Positions 31,759-42,357 of a stretch of DNA of 64,000 nucleotides are shown one piece after another. This DNA comes from Eutreptiella sp. 'Long Island Sound 2002'. Lineage: Eukaryota > Euglenozoa > Euglenophyceae > Eutreptiales > Eutreptiaceae. Every line of letters starts with the position of its first letter. Positions within the stretch are counted from its first letter, which is position 1. The stretch lies in NCBI GenBank assembly GCA_964036045.1, contig OZ038379.1:183878897-183942896 (forward strand). The letters are read 5' to 3'. The notes beneath the pieces are model-generated. The model saw only the letters and a program-made list of their open reading frames with translations. It was not told where the DNA came from and searched no databases. The position numbers were made by a program, and so were the translations under genes.

Positions 31759-33123
31759 CAAGAAACAACAGTGCCCCTGGAGTGGGGATGGGTACAGGCA
31801 CAGCATGACAGTCAACAGCAAGACTGGATATCGCAGGCGAACCAGGAAATGGACAAGGAGGCCAAAGAAGGGGCCAAAGGCAGAGGCACACCACTGCGCC
31901 TGCCAAAAGTGTGGACAGACGGAACAGTGGTTCTGCCATTAGTGAATGACGAGGTCATCATCGACATAAAAAAATACCTCCTGCAGCACACGACGTCAGC
32001 ACTGCGCAGTGAAGAGAGCGACAGGACACCAGCACCACAGCAGCGTACATGGACCAGAGTGTTCCCGGAAGCAAAGGAGGCACAGAAAGCATGGCAAAGA
32101 CTGCAACCGCTGAGCATCAGAGACTGGGGGGAAATCAGAACATGGAGTCTGTATGCAGAGGCAGCAGAGTGGGAATGGGATGGAAAGCAACAACACTGTG
32201 AAAAATGTGGGCTGTGGTGCGAGAGTGTCAGGCACCATCAACTGCATGAATGCATCGTTACGAAAACGAGGATATACCTATGGGTGCAGGAGGTGTGCCA
32301 GATACTCATCAGTGAAGGAGTACAGCCAGGACGTATCACCCCGACATGGGGGGGGGTTCGGATACAAGGGAAGCAGCAAGTAGACATGGTATGGTCCCAT
32401 CCCTCCAGAGCGAGTGCACTGCAACCACAGAAACACTCAAACAGAACAGTGTGGCCAGTGTGGCTGGGCATAGGTCCAGTGCAAGGAATCACAGTGCCAC
32501 TAGCGAGAGTGGGGGTACAGCACCCCAAATCAGTGGTGTTCAGAACCCTAGAAGCAGCATATGCCATAGTGTATGCAGCGGAGGAATCAGAGATGAAGAC
32601 GGACCAGCACAACAGACTACTGGCAGACTGGCAAGCAGGAACCAACTGCAGAATAGCAGTAGGTCAAGTGAAAAAACGAAAAAGAGCAGTCAAACCCATG
32701 GCCCTCCACACATGGTGGACCCTCATCTCAGCAACAAGGCCGCGAACAGATACAGTCGTGGCACTACTGGTGCAATCTCCAGAGGGCATAGGAGCAGCAG
32801 AATGGACCAGGAGAGTACCGGATGTGTGGGTAGGAGAAGATGGAGGGGACAAGGGTCGGGTTATACGAGAAGCGCAAAGCAGAGGATCACAGGGGAGAGG
32901 GGTGTACTGGTGTCTGGTTGGCAGTGCGTGGGAATGGACAGGGTGCAGAATGGATAGTGGCATGCAGCTGTGGTGTCTGGAGATAAACGAGCAGTTCGTC
33001 AAGTGGGTGATCAGGGACCGAGATACAGTGAAGGGAGTGCGGCCAGACGTGTGCAGGAACGCTGTGACTCTTCTACATGACATCACGAAGTCAAAGGAAA
33101 AGGAGGCAAAGGCTCTGCCATGA
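31759..33123 (+). pseudogene. LINE C fragment: RNase H end fused to zinc-motif protein
   Basis: One uninterrupted frame from the RNase H terminus (G-W-V-Q-A-Q-H-D, near 31785) through the zinc motif to TGA at 33121-33123. The A run at 31968-31974 has 7 A where A and B have 8. This shows that a joined polyprotein plus C-terminal zinc domain is a possible, perhaps ancestral, arrangement. It lacks the start codon, endonuclease and reverse transcriptase, so it is dead. Confidence 0.85.
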
Positions 33124-33950
33124 GGTACGCTCGCAGCGCAACGTGGGCCAAAGGAGACAGAGGCCCAAAAGGAGGTACCAAGGGGTACCCCAAACAATGG
33201 CAGCAGCCATACACGAGACGATGAGCAACGTCGGACCATTAACTGCAGCCAGCAACAGGCATGGATGCCCAGGTGCAGTATATGAAATGTCCAGCAACGG
33301 ACTCAGAAGCCCAGGTGACGTATATAAAAAGTCCTGTCAACGGTCAAGTCCCAACAGAAGGGAGCAGCCGTATGTATGTCCAGTCAGTCAAACGTCGTGC
33401 ACAGGTTCAGATCAGGTACTCCAGATACCAGAAGCAGCCACAGTGCAGCAGGGCATTCCCGAGCACGGGCAGCACACCACAGGACCACCATGTGGCAGTG
33501 GGACGTTGTAACATCACAGACAGACAAAGCCTCTCTGCACAGGGCACTGCCACAACGCATAAGGCCCTGGCACAAAGGCCCCAGACAAACAGTGCAGCAG
33601 CAGAGACATCACATGAGCAAATGGTGCAGTGCGTGTCCAGTGCAGGGGGTAGGCAGGGGAAAGAAGAGTCAGGATCACACAAAAACAGGTGCAACAATCA
33701 ATCCACAGCAAAAACAACATCTTTCAGAAAGACATGAGAAAAACCAGAAAAGGTACCTGCCGGTACAAGCTAGTGGCAGGTTGTTTTGTTTTCTTTGGCA
33801 GTATAAGTTCGAGAAGACGTGAAAATTTTCGGGAGCACGGGTAATACAAAGGTAAGGGAAGCACACCACCGAAGAGAAGATGGGTAATCTCCGGGAGGGG
33901 ACCAGTACGACCCTGGCCAAAGCGTTTTTCACAAAACAAAACAAAACAAA
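33124..33950 (+). other. 3' untranslated region and tail of LINE C
   Basis: Aligned with 13968-14795. Differences from A and B in the longest shared open frame (33261-33737) are largely amino-acid changing, consistent with non-coding sequence. Confidence 0.65.
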
Positions 33951-34045
33951 ACATCCATCCATCCATCCATCCATCCATCCATCCATCCATCCATCCATCC
34001 ATCCATCCATCCATCTACCCACCCACCTACCTACCTGTCTATCTC
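33951..34045. repeat. (CATC)n-(CTACC)n after LINE C, right end of array
   Basis: TCCA units to about 34014, then CTACCCACCCACCTACCTACCTGTCTATCTCC. It continues into unduplicated intron sequence, so this is the original right side of the target. Confidence 0.95.
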
Positions 34046-34210
34046 CTATTGTTGGGATGGCTGCCAGTTTAGTCCCGCAGGGAGAAGGCCCATGGCCTGC
34101 CCCCCCCATTTGAGACACTGGCAACTAGTTTCGGGGCCAAACTAGACAGTGGGCGGGGTGAGGCCGCCAAATCCAGGTCTCCCAAGGTGTGCGCAGAAAG
34201 GTGCCCAGAC
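34046..34210 (+). repeat. Target repeat (Rep-T) copy 1, right flank of array
   Basis: GGATGGCTGCCAGTTTAGTC, then GGCCCATGGC, CCCCATTTGAGACA, CCAAACTAGACAGTGG, GAGGCCGCCAAAT and CTCCCAAGGTGTGCGCAGAA. The same words in the same order are at 35140-35315. Confidence 0.85.
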
Positions 34211-35086
34211 CCCCCCTCCCTCCCTTCTAATACTTCCCTGCCCATTGGGTACTGTGCGCGTGTGTATCTGTCGGGATGTTTGTCGAGTGATGAATGCATC
34301 CGCTCTTGTGCTTGTCCTGCGGTCGAGGGTGGCGCTTGGCTGCACTGTTGGGCTGTGCCCTTTGAAAGTCCGCGTCCCGTCAATGCAGTCATACGCGCAC
34401 CGTCGTTGCATTCGTTTAGGCACGGCAGGACGCAGCGGAGGCGGCCGCGGTCGAGAATTGTTTGCTGTTCGATGGTATTCTGAGAGCAACGCAGGTACAT
34501 GCCTCGCGACAGAGGCCGCAAGGGCCAGGGGCTGATCAGAAGGTTTCACTGCCGTATCGCATCCTCGTTGTCAGCGTGGGATTTGTTGTTTTGCACAGTG
34601 CGATTGGGGGCACAGGGCGGTGGTATGGGCGCGTGCCGTGATGTTGTTCTGGTTGAGGTTTCAGGGTTTTTTGTGGAGCAGAGAGGTCCGCAAGTGAGAT
34701 ACCGAACAACCAATGAGATGTCCTGCATCAAAATGACCCTTTCTCCCAGCCATTATACCAGATATGGGGTTTCTTGGCACTCATTTGAATCCTGAGACCA
34801 TGTCCTATCCTGAAAAACTGGGTTTTCAGATTTTTCATCGAACGGTTTGGAGATATTTTGTGCTTTTGTGGCACCACGGTCCGGGTCCCCACAAAAACAT
34901 GCAAGTGAGATACCGAGCAACCAATGAAATGTGCTACACTAAAAGAAGACCTTGGCCAACTGCGAATCCATTTTTGAACCGCCTTCGCCGAGCCACTGCT
35001 GGGCCACTTCGATTGGTTGCAGCGCCTCCAAATCAGGGGACTCGAAAAGTTTGGCTGGAAGCTTCCTCTGGGCGAATCGGGAGGGA
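34211..35086. other. Intron sequence between the two target repeats
   Basis: No exon recognised. Two segments with GCAAGTGAGATACCGA and CAACCAATGA words (34689-34720 and 34900-34930) form a pair of short direct repeats, each followed by ATG-T-C/G-CTAC/CTGC sequence. Confidence 0.4.
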
Positions 35087-35140
35087 GGGCCATGTTGTTG
35101 TATCCATCCATCCATCCATCCACCTACCTGTCTATCTACA
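35087..35140. repeat. Empty (CATC)n-(CTACC) target site
   Basis: GGGCCATGTTGTTGTA, then about five TCCA units, then CCACCTACCTGTCTATCT. The left words match those before LINE A and LINE B, and the right words match those after LINE C, but no element is present. Confidence 0.8.
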
Positions 35141-35315
35141 ATGTTTGGCATGGCCGCCGGTTTAGTCACGCAGGGCGGAGCCACGTGGAGGCCCATGGCA
35201 ACATGAGCCTCTGCCTCCCCATTTGAGACATTTAAAACTAGTGTGGGTGCCAAACTAGACAGTGGTGAGGCCGCCAAATTGGGGTCTCCCAAGGTGTGCG
35301 CAGAAAGGTGCGCAA
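35141..35315 (+). repeat. Target repeat (Rep-T) copy 2
   Basis: Homologous to 34046-34210 with small insertions (for example GGAGCCACGTGGA near 35175). Confidence 0.85.
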
Positions 35316-35660
35316 ACTGGTTGTGCCATGTTTTGACGCCGACGCAGAATCCCCTGTGTATGCAGACATCTACCCCATGTATGCACGCACATCCCCCATG
35401 TATGCACCCCCGCGCAGCCTTCTTGGAACACTCTTCCTGGTAACCCCCATGTCCGGAGGAAAGATGGAGGTTGTACCGGGGCAGTCCGGCTTTTCTGTTC
35501 TTATTTCAATCAGGAAGGATCAGCCTTCTACCCCCCAGCCCAAACCCAAGCAATCGCTTGCGCGCAAATAGTTTTGCAGCTGTTCTTTGGCTGGGCCGCT
35601 GTCTCTCCCCATCGCCTTGTCCGCCTCTCGCGCCGTGTTTCGTGGCATCTTCTTGTTCAG
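35316..35660. other. Intron sequence, nothing recognised
   Basis: The TATGCACGCACATCCCCCATG and related TGTATGC words between 35355 and 35410 form a short degenerate repeat. The stretch ends in a pyrimidine-rich acceptor (TCTTCTTGTTCAG) for the exon at 35661. Confidence 0.4.
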
Positions 35661-35751
35661 AGCACTGCCACGCTGTCTTTTGACTACGTGTGCCTGCTTA
35701 TCATCGCCGCGACGTTGGCTGCCGTCGGCCTCTGTGACGACAATAGCGTAG
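35661..35751 (+). CDS. DUF389 gene, first transmembrane helix exon
   Basis: Encodes S-T-A-T-L-S-F-D-Y-V, then C-L-L-I-I-A-A-T-L-A-A-V-G-L and C-D-D-N-S-V. The F-D-Y start followed by a hydrophobic helix and a D-N-S/N-S-V-V turn is characteristic of the beginning of the DUF389 membrane domain. It starts in phase 0 after CTTGTTCAG and ends one base into a Val codon (donor GTCTGG). That base joins TG at 37524 to restore V-V-I-V-A-S. A GT four bases earlier (GTAGGT) would break the frame. Confidence 0.9.
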
Positions 35752-37523
35752 GTCTGGTTGGGTGTGGGTTTGTCGATGTGGAGCAGGGGTTCTGATGTGA
35801 CAGTCAGCACAGCAGGTTGGGCCGCGTTGTGGATGTGCTGCTGCCACCTGCCGGCCACGGGGAGGGGGTTGTCGATGACGGCGGCCGTTCGGGCCTCCGC
35901 ACGTGATGACTTCTGCAACGGGCATTCCCATTCTACGACGCATATCCCACCTTCGCGTGCGGCATTGTCTACGACGCGTGTTATGCGTTCTACAACGCGC
36001 AGGTCGTCCATCGACCGGGCCCCCAGTGTAGTACGGCCAAAATCTTAGACACGGCGAGAAGGTACTCCTAATTGTTTGGTTAGGTGGGGGCAGAAAAAGG
36101 CACGGGTGGGGAATGGTAAAAAAAAAAAGCCTGGCGCGCGCCCAGCGCGTGCCCGGCGTGCTAACACTACCCATTGTCCTCCATCACCTTGGGGATGGAC
36201 GGAATGCAAGAACAGTAAGGCCCACACCGTCCAGGTATGTTGGTCAATCTTGGGATGACTTATAGGAGAAGCCGGTTGCGACATTGCACATACGGCACTG
36301 AACCATGAAGGAGGCACAGACCCCGAACCTCGAGCAACGTGAACGGGACGCTTTTGCCACCACCACGTCCTGGGACCTCGGAAGCCTCGCCGTTTGCCTC
36401 CTCCCTGAGCGAAAGCCAAACATTTTTGGTGCCCTGCCAACCCCCCACAAATGGCTGTACACGTCCAAAGCCCGACTTGCCGCTAGCGTCTGCCGGCTCA
36501 GACATGATCCGATGAAGCAGGGTCCTACTGAGCCAAGCGCTGGACGCGGCACGTTCCTACTAAGTTCCGGTGGTGCGGGGGACGGGTATTACTGAGTGGC
36601 CGTTGATACAGGGCCGATGGCGACTGAGAACCCGTTTTCCTGCCGGACACGAGTGGCATGTCTGTGCAAAGCCCGGCGCTGTGGCCTTTCCAACCGAAAA
36701 AGCCCGTCGCACCCCTCCATACCCCCGTGCGTATGCGTGATCACCTACGTACAGTCATCCCTGTCCCACCGCACCCCCGGTGCTTGTGTTGCAGACGATG
36801 GGGGAACGCGACCGACCACAGGCAGACCACAGCCCCAGACGAAAGGCCCAGGCATTGGGTTGTAGGGCCCACAGGGGCCGGCCAAGCGGACAGCTGTTGG
36901 GTCGGGGGCACGAGCCTGCGTCTCATCCTCGCACCCCCACTCGTTCCTTTTACTGTTGCTGTCGCATGCCCATTGCCACCGCGCACCGCGCTCACCAGTC
37001 GCTCGTGGCACAAAGTCGTGCCCCTTCAATCGCGAGCGGTTGTGACTGGAAAACCGCCCACTGGACGCCAGTCCTACTCATACGCAACCCGCCATCCTGC
37101 ATTGAACAGCCCCCCTCCACAGGGCATGTTTTAGTGGACAAGATTGTTTTTTCAGTTAAAAAAACGTGGAGCGTAACCGACGGCTGTTAGCGGGTAACCG
37201 ACGGTGGTTGGAGGGTAACCATCTGGATATATGGGTTGCATCAGACTAGGAAGAAATTCGTCACATTGAGCAAAACTGGGGATGTCAGGACATTCGGGTT
37301 GCATGAGTCTAAAGATAAAAAAATTCCTGGTGGAACCGCAATGGCCAATATGTGCACATTTTGCTGACCACCGGACCCTCCAACTTTTTTTTTCAATTAA
37401 GAAACGACCAGCCCCTCCATCCGCTCCCATGCTCCCGGTGCGGGGCCCTCTCTGCGTGTGCCGCGCGGCTCCCGCGCCTACTGGCGAGGCACAGCCCCCC
37501 CCATCCGCGCCGTCCCTCGTCAG
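35752..37523. other. Intron of the DUF389 gene
   Basis: 1.77 kb. It holds a GC-rich patch CTGGCGCGCGCCCAGCGCGTGCCCGGCG (36131-36158, written here in two parts: a GCGCGC word then a GCCCGGCG word) and a pair of CGTAACCGACGG / GGTAACCGACGG words (37165-37215). Two similar short stretches, GGGTTGCATCAGACTAGG (37237) and GGGTTGCATGAGTCTA (37297), repeat about 60 bases apart. No exon recognised. Confidence 0.45.
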
Positions 37524-37619
37524 TGATCGTCGCCAGTATGCTGGTCTCCCCGATGATGGGCCCTATCCTCGCCACAGTCCTGGCGACGTGCCTCCACAAG
37601 AAGACCCTCTTCCGATTAG
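37524..37619 (+). CDS. DUF389 gene, signature-motif exon
   Basis: Encodes V-I-V-A-S-M-L-V-S-P-M-M-G-P-I, then L-A-T-V-L-A-T-C-L-H-K-K and T-L-F-R-L. The S-M-L-V-S-P-M-M-G-P motif is the best single identifier of the family. Its Pro/Gly-rich re-entrant-like segment is conserved in prokaryotic members as (V/A)-S-M-x-(V/I)-(S/A)-P-L-(M/I)-G-P. The usual G-T-V-x-x-D after it is replaced by A-T-C-L-H-K-K. Acceptor CTCGTCAG, donor GTACGG after TTAG. Confidence 0.95.
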
Positions 37620-39681
37620 GTACGGCCATGCGTTGGAGCGGGCGTTGGGGGGATCGGGGTGGGTTGCGGTGACCGCAGGGAGGGCTCCGGTCGGTCGCAT
37701 GCCCAGGGCACGCGACTCCTGCACCCGATGGGATGGGATGCGATTGTGTCCACCCCCAGTCTTGGCGGATCCTGAAGCGCCTCCCCCGGAGGTAATATGG
37801 CAGACCTGTCAGGTCGTCTCCGGCTCCCTCCAACTGGACTCGGGGCTGCAAAGCCACTGTAGACCCTCCGCGAGGCGCAATGAAACCCGACGCATGCCCA
37901 TGCCCATGCACACATGCATGCACAACCGTGTTCGTTCATGGTCCTCGCCGGTTGCACTGAGGCCCGACGCAAAGGGTCAGTGGAGTACCTGCCCTCACCC
38001 ACACGCCATGGCAGGGACAATGGAAAACGTTTTTGTCGGGGGGCGGGGGGGGGCATTTTTTGGCAAGGGGGGGGGTTGCAGAAAGGGGCTCCTTCGGCTG
38101 GGCCTTTGTAAAAGTCCTTTATTTGCTTGTATTGCTTGTAGTTTCACACAAGAGCTTGAGATGCTGGGAGTTTGATGTTGTCTTGATTGCTGCCACTCTC
38201 ACGTTGGCGGTGGGGAGGGGGGAGGTGGTGAATCGTGACATGTCACAACATATACAATGGGCCTTAGTGGGAAACCTGCATTTCGGAAAATATTGTGATG
38301 CCTGAAAGGCACCACGGTACTTCTTGGGGCCGGGTGCAGCCGTTTTTGTACTGTCATGTGTGCAACTGTACTGTCATTGCATTTTTTTGGGGTGAATGTG
38401 TCTGGTCCTTGCTGCACTTTCAGGTGCATGCCACTGCCACTGGGAATTGGGGTCCCCCTTTTATTGGGGGGACTCGCTTTGTCAATCAGTCACGCTTGTC
38501 ACTCACTCAGTCAGTCGGTCAGTCAGCGCTTGCCGGGTATGTCCGCATATGTGTGTATGCATTTCTACATATACCTGCATCCAGCCACCTCCAAGAATAA
38601 ACAGCAGGCAGCTGGTCACCTTTAGGAATAATTAGCAGGCAACCAACCACCTTCGAAAATGAACTGCGGGCATCCAGGAACTTGCATCCATGCAGCAACC
38701 TCCATGAATGAATAGCATCCATCCATGCACCTCCAAGAATGGACAGCATCCGTCCAGCAGCCTCTAGGAGTGAAGAGCATCCATCCAACAACCTCCGAGA
38801 AATAACAACAACTATCTCGGTGCCCTCCTCGGGGTGGGTAGACAGGCGGGCGAGTAGGCGGGTATCCAACCACCGCTTTCGGGCAACGAATGCATTTTGG
38901 ACCAAATATTTCAACACATTTTTTTGGTCCACAACGGCTGAGAAAGGCGCTCAATGGGCATTTCCAAAGAACCCCCCCGCCCTTAGAAAGGCCCCTTTTT
39001 GGCTGTCTCCCGAAGAGCCCCTCCCAAAAGGGGGGGGGGGTTGGAAAGGGGGCTCCTTGCCCCCCCCCCCCAACATTTATTTTTCCCCCCACCCCTGCCA
39101 CCGCAGGTCCCACAATGCCGTGGAGGGGAGGGGGGGCGGTTTGTTAAGGACAGCCCCCAGGGACCAGCAACCCCAAAACCCCAACCGCCCAACCGCCAAA
39201 CGCAACCAACCGCTCACCACCAACCAGCAACCACCGCCAAGCACCACTAACCGCCAACCACCAACCGCCAACCGCCGCCATCCACCAACCGCCAAACGCT
39301 GCCAACTACCACCCATTGTTCAATACTGCCTCTGTGGTGTTGTGTCTTGACCATGAAGCAAAGAGCGTCGTCATGAGTTTTCTTTTCTGTTGGCGTTACA
39401 ACGGCTCTTTTTTTTTTTGTGCTCTTAAGGCAGACCCTGCCTCCGGGCCCCAGGATAGTGCAGACCAGTCGGGTACGGACCTGCTGCGCCGGCATTCCCG
39501 GGCCTTACCCCCAAAGACCCGACGGTTGAGAGTTCGCACCCGGGGTCTGCCACCGACGGTGGTTGGGAACACGCTGCGTCGTGTCGGCGAGTGCTGCTTA
39601 GAAACCGGACCCCTGCCCCCTCATACCGCCGGCCTCCGTGGTCTCCGCCGCCGTTGAGGCTGCCCTCTCCGCCTCGCTCAG
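37620..39681. other. Intron of the DUF389 gene
   Basis: 2.06 kb. It holds G-runs near 38041-38075, a Rep-A copy (39135-39412), and a short degenerate repeat of CATCCA / CCACCTCCAAGAAT(G/A)A words at 38575-38800. No exon recognised. Confidence 0.45.
39135..39412 (+). repeat. Rep-A copy 2
   Basis: Starts TTGTTAAGGACAGCCC. The AACCGCCA array (39175-39310) is more degenerate than in copy 1. The tail has TTGTTCAATACTGCCTCTG and GTGTCTTGACCATGAAGC. Confidence 0.75.
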
Positions 39682-39822
39682 GGCTGCACAGCGTCCTGGT
39701 GTCGTTCCTCATCTGCTTCGGCATCGGGGCCTTCCTGGGGCCCATCACCATCCGCTTCCGCACCGGCCGATTCGGGGCTGATCTGAGCCAAGAAATGATC
39801 AACAGAGGCAAGGGCCTTGGGG
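39682..39822 (+). CDS. DUF389 gene, second helix and loop exon
   Basis: Encodes L-H-S-V-L-V-S-F-L-I-C-F-G-I-G-A-F-L, then G-P-I-T-I-R-F-R-T-G-R-F-G and A-D-L-S-Q-E-M-I-N-R-G. A hydrophobic helix is followed by a soluble loop ending in S-x-E-M-x-x-R-G, a conserved element that precedes the Ser/Gly helix in this family. Acceptor GCCTCGCTCAG, donor GTATGG in phase 1. An alternative GC donor within GGCAAGG would lose the clean junction with the next exon. Confidence 0.9.
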
Positions 39823-39924
39823 GTATGGGGCCTGTGGGACGGGGTGCCGGGCGTGCGGCGGGAGGGCGCTGCCTGGGGACGTGGTGCACCGGCTGCCAGT
39901 CAAAGGGGGACAGAGCCCCTCCGC

Positions 39925-40058
39925 CCCAGGACCCCCCCCCCCCTCGGGCCCGGATGTTGTAGTGGCAGCAAATGAAATTTAGTGAAGGAAAATGGATCTT
40001 GACCAGTTTTGAGCGCAGGCCTTTGGACTCCACCCCCCATCCCCCCTTCTCTTCTAAT
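39925..40058 (+). repeat. Rep-C copy 1 (diverged)
   Basis: C-run, GGGCCCGG, ATGAAATTTA, GGAAAATGG, GGACTCCACCCCCC and the CTTCTCTTCTAATGTG end are in the family order, but the middle is diverged. Confidence 0.5.
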
Positions 40059-40391
40059 GTGCAATCGCAGAGTCCCAGCTGCCCCAGGTCCTTTTCAGTG
40101 GCGCCAAAATGAATTTTTATGGATTTATTTATTTTATTTGATATTTTTCTTTTTTCTCTTTTATGAACTAAATACAAAGCCCCCCAAAAAGGAGGCCTCA
40201 AGCTATTGCAGAACTAAAACCCCTTTTGACTCACTGCGCCAAATCGCAAAAATCGAATAATTCCCCCTATTTTGGGCGCTGTCGCGAAGACTTTGGGTAA
40301 ATGAAATTCAAAACACCCGACGCAAAAAGCAGCTCTCCGCAAAACTGAAATATTCGCACGGTGCATCGCGGGGGCCGCGGTTGGGGATGTC

Positions 40392-40650
40392 GCCCTCGTG
40401 GCCGGCCCGGTCCCGTGCCGTTCCCGGAGGCCAGACCCCCAAGTCCATCAGCCACGCCCCCTCACCGCCCCCCGGGGGGTCGTGGTGGTCTGGCCGGACC
40501 CCCTGTCCCTCGCGGGCGGGTCCGGGGGAACCGGCGGAGGCGGTCCCGGACGGCGCAGGCCCGTCCCCCGGTCGGTGCGGAGGAGGCCCCAACGTATGCC
40601 TCGGTCATGCCCACGGCCTCCGTCACGTCCGGTCGGGCGTGAGGACTGAG
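40392..40650. repeat. Rep-D copy 1, GC-rich 250-bp repeat
   Basis: From CCTCGTGGCC to GTGAGGACTG, repeated at 44322-44572 with about 95% identity by eye. Words include GGTCGTGGTGGTCTGGCCGG and GCGGAGGAGGCCCCAACG. It is open in several frames on both strands because it lacks A/T, so no coding claim is made. Confidence 0.85.
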
Positions 40651-40935
40651 GGGCAGTCGGGGATGGCATAGACCGGCTGACAACCTCAGGAGCAGCCCCC
40701 CTCTCCCCCCCCTCCTCCTCTTGCCCCCCCCCCTCCCCCCCCCCAGGGGTTTGCTTAAAGGGGGGGGGGGGCATCGGGGCAGTCCCAGAGCGGTGGCAGA
40801 GCGGTCACAGGGGATGTGAAGCGGTTGGGGGGCGGTTACTGGCGGTTGGAAATGCGGTTGGACCCGGGGTTGGGGTATGGGAATGCCTTTGGGGTAGAGT
40901 GAGGGCCGGAGTGTTGTGGGGGGGGGGGGAGGGGG

Positions 40936-41086
40936 GCGAATCCCTGCCCCCCCCCCTCCCCCCAAACCCAGTGTTAATCGTGGGAAAAAATGAAATTTAC
41001 ATCGGGAAATATTGATTTGGGATGTTTTTGGTGCACAAATTTCTGGACCCCCTCCCTCACCCTCCCCTCTTCTCATACATCCCCGT
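40936..41086 (+). repeat. Rep-C copy 2
   Basis: C-runs, then GGGAAAAAATGAAATTTACA, GGTGCACAAATTTCTGGACC, CCCCTCCCTCACC and CCCCTCTTCTCATACATCCCC. Confidence 0.75.
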
Positions 41087-41287
41087 TGACCAGCGACAGG
41101 CCATTGAGGCATGTTCCGTGCGCTGCCGCCGCCACCGACAACGCCGGTTCCACCACCGCCACCGCCGCCACCGCGACGGTCGCGGCATTGACGACCGTTA
41201 CCACTCCCCCCCCCCCCCCCACCACCACCGAAACCCTTTGCGTCCGTCGCCGCGCCGTTCTCCCGTGCCCGCCCCCGCGCTCTGCAG

Positions 41288-41350
41288 TCCTGGCGGTGGG
41301 CCTGGCCATCGCGATCCCGAGTGGATTTGGCGTCGCGCTCTCTCTGTTAG
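41288..41350 (+). CDS. DUF389 gene, I-P-S-G helix exon
   Basis: A 63-base exon encoding L-A-V-G-L-A-I-A-I-P-S-G-F-G-V-A-L-S-L-L. A-(I/V)-x-S-G-x-G-V-A-x-S is a core motif of the DUF389 membrane domain. It begins with TC, completing a Val codon with the G left at 39822, and leaves G for the next junction (donor GTATGC). Confidence 0.95.
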   Translation, partial: SWRWAWPSRSRVDLASRSLC

Positions 41351-41589
41351 GTATGCCGTGCCCCGCGCTTCAGGCCACAGCCCTCCGCACAATGGGGCCC
41401 TCCCGGCCGTGCACGAGCCCGACGCGCCTCCATGACACCGCAGGGCGTGGTGCGCGCGCGGCCCAGGGGCCCATGGCACGGTCATGTGCGCCCCCCCCCC
41501 CCCCCCAGATGTTCCTGCTGCAGCAAACCCCCGCCCGAAAAATCACCAACGCAGGCCTTGCCCCCACCCGATGTCCCGTGGCCCAGCAG

Positions 41590-41806
41590 TCCAGGGCTGC
41601 CCTTAGGAACTCCAATTTTGGTTCGTTCAGGACAGCCCTTAAGACAGAACCGAACGTTCACGGGGACGCTCTCTGCTTCATGGTCAAGACATGGGCAACA
41701 CACAAAACCGCAGAAACCGTATTGAAAAACTGTCGGCGGTTGGTGGCGGTTGGCAGTTGGCGGTTGGTGGCGGTTGCCGTTTGGTTGTTCGTGGTTGGCG
41801 GCGGTC
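41590..41806 (-). repeat. Rep-A copy 3 (inverted)
   Basis: Read on the minus strand it has the CCACCAACCG array, TTTCTGCGGTTTTGTGTGTTG, CCCATGTCTTGACCATGAAG, GAACGTTCGGTTCTGTC and TTAAGGGCTGTCCTGAACG. The GGCTGTCC word follows the tail here, where in copy 1 it precedes the array. Confidence 0.75.
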
Positions 41807-42357
41807 CCTCTGCCCCCCATTTGCGCTGGGCCCACCACAGGGCCGCACCTGGACGGCTCAGCCGGACGGGGGGGTATGGATCCGCAGCCACCGCCCCCCC
41901 CCCCCCCCCAACGGAGCTACACTGGTCCTCTGCCTCCCATCTGCGTTGCAGACCTCCGGGGGCTCAGAGGGTCGGGCAGCCGTCATGTTTGTTCGTTGAG
42001 CTGCAGGATCCGTGCCTCCCTCAAGCATCGTGCCCTCCGAAGCATCGCACCGCGCACGAGTCGCAGAAATGCGCGCGCGTCACGCCCGGGCCTGTCGCCG
42101 CGGCATCTTGGAAGCGCAGCGTGGTGTCCAGCACCCCGGTTCTGAGTGCCCCAGAAGGAGGCGCTGCATGGTGTCGCATCCCTTTCGCGCTCCGATGCCC
42201 CGGATCCGGTCCAGCCCCCAGCCCCCCCCGCCCCCCTCGCAAACGGGAGGCACACAAACAGAACTCAGGCTTGTGCGGTTTTTCACTGTGGACCGCCCCT
42301 TTGGGACCTAACTCTGGATCCGTCAACCGCCAGCGGCTGGCCGCCAACCCCCCCCCC

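Larger units (their letters stand above)
31758..33950 (+). mobile_element. LINE copy C, 5'-truncated
   Basis: It corresponds to copy A from about 12600 to 14795, so it keeps only the end of RNase H, the zinc-motif frame and the 3' end. 5' truncation is typical of incomplete target-primed reverse transcription. The tail again has CAAAA units against (CATC)n. It is more diverged from A and B than they are from each other. Confidence 0.93.
39823..41287. other. Intron of the DUF389 gene
   Basis: 1.46 kb. It holds two Rep-C copies (39925-40058, 40936-41086) and one Rep-D copy (40392-40650), plus dense C/G runs. No exon recognised. Confidence 0.45.
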
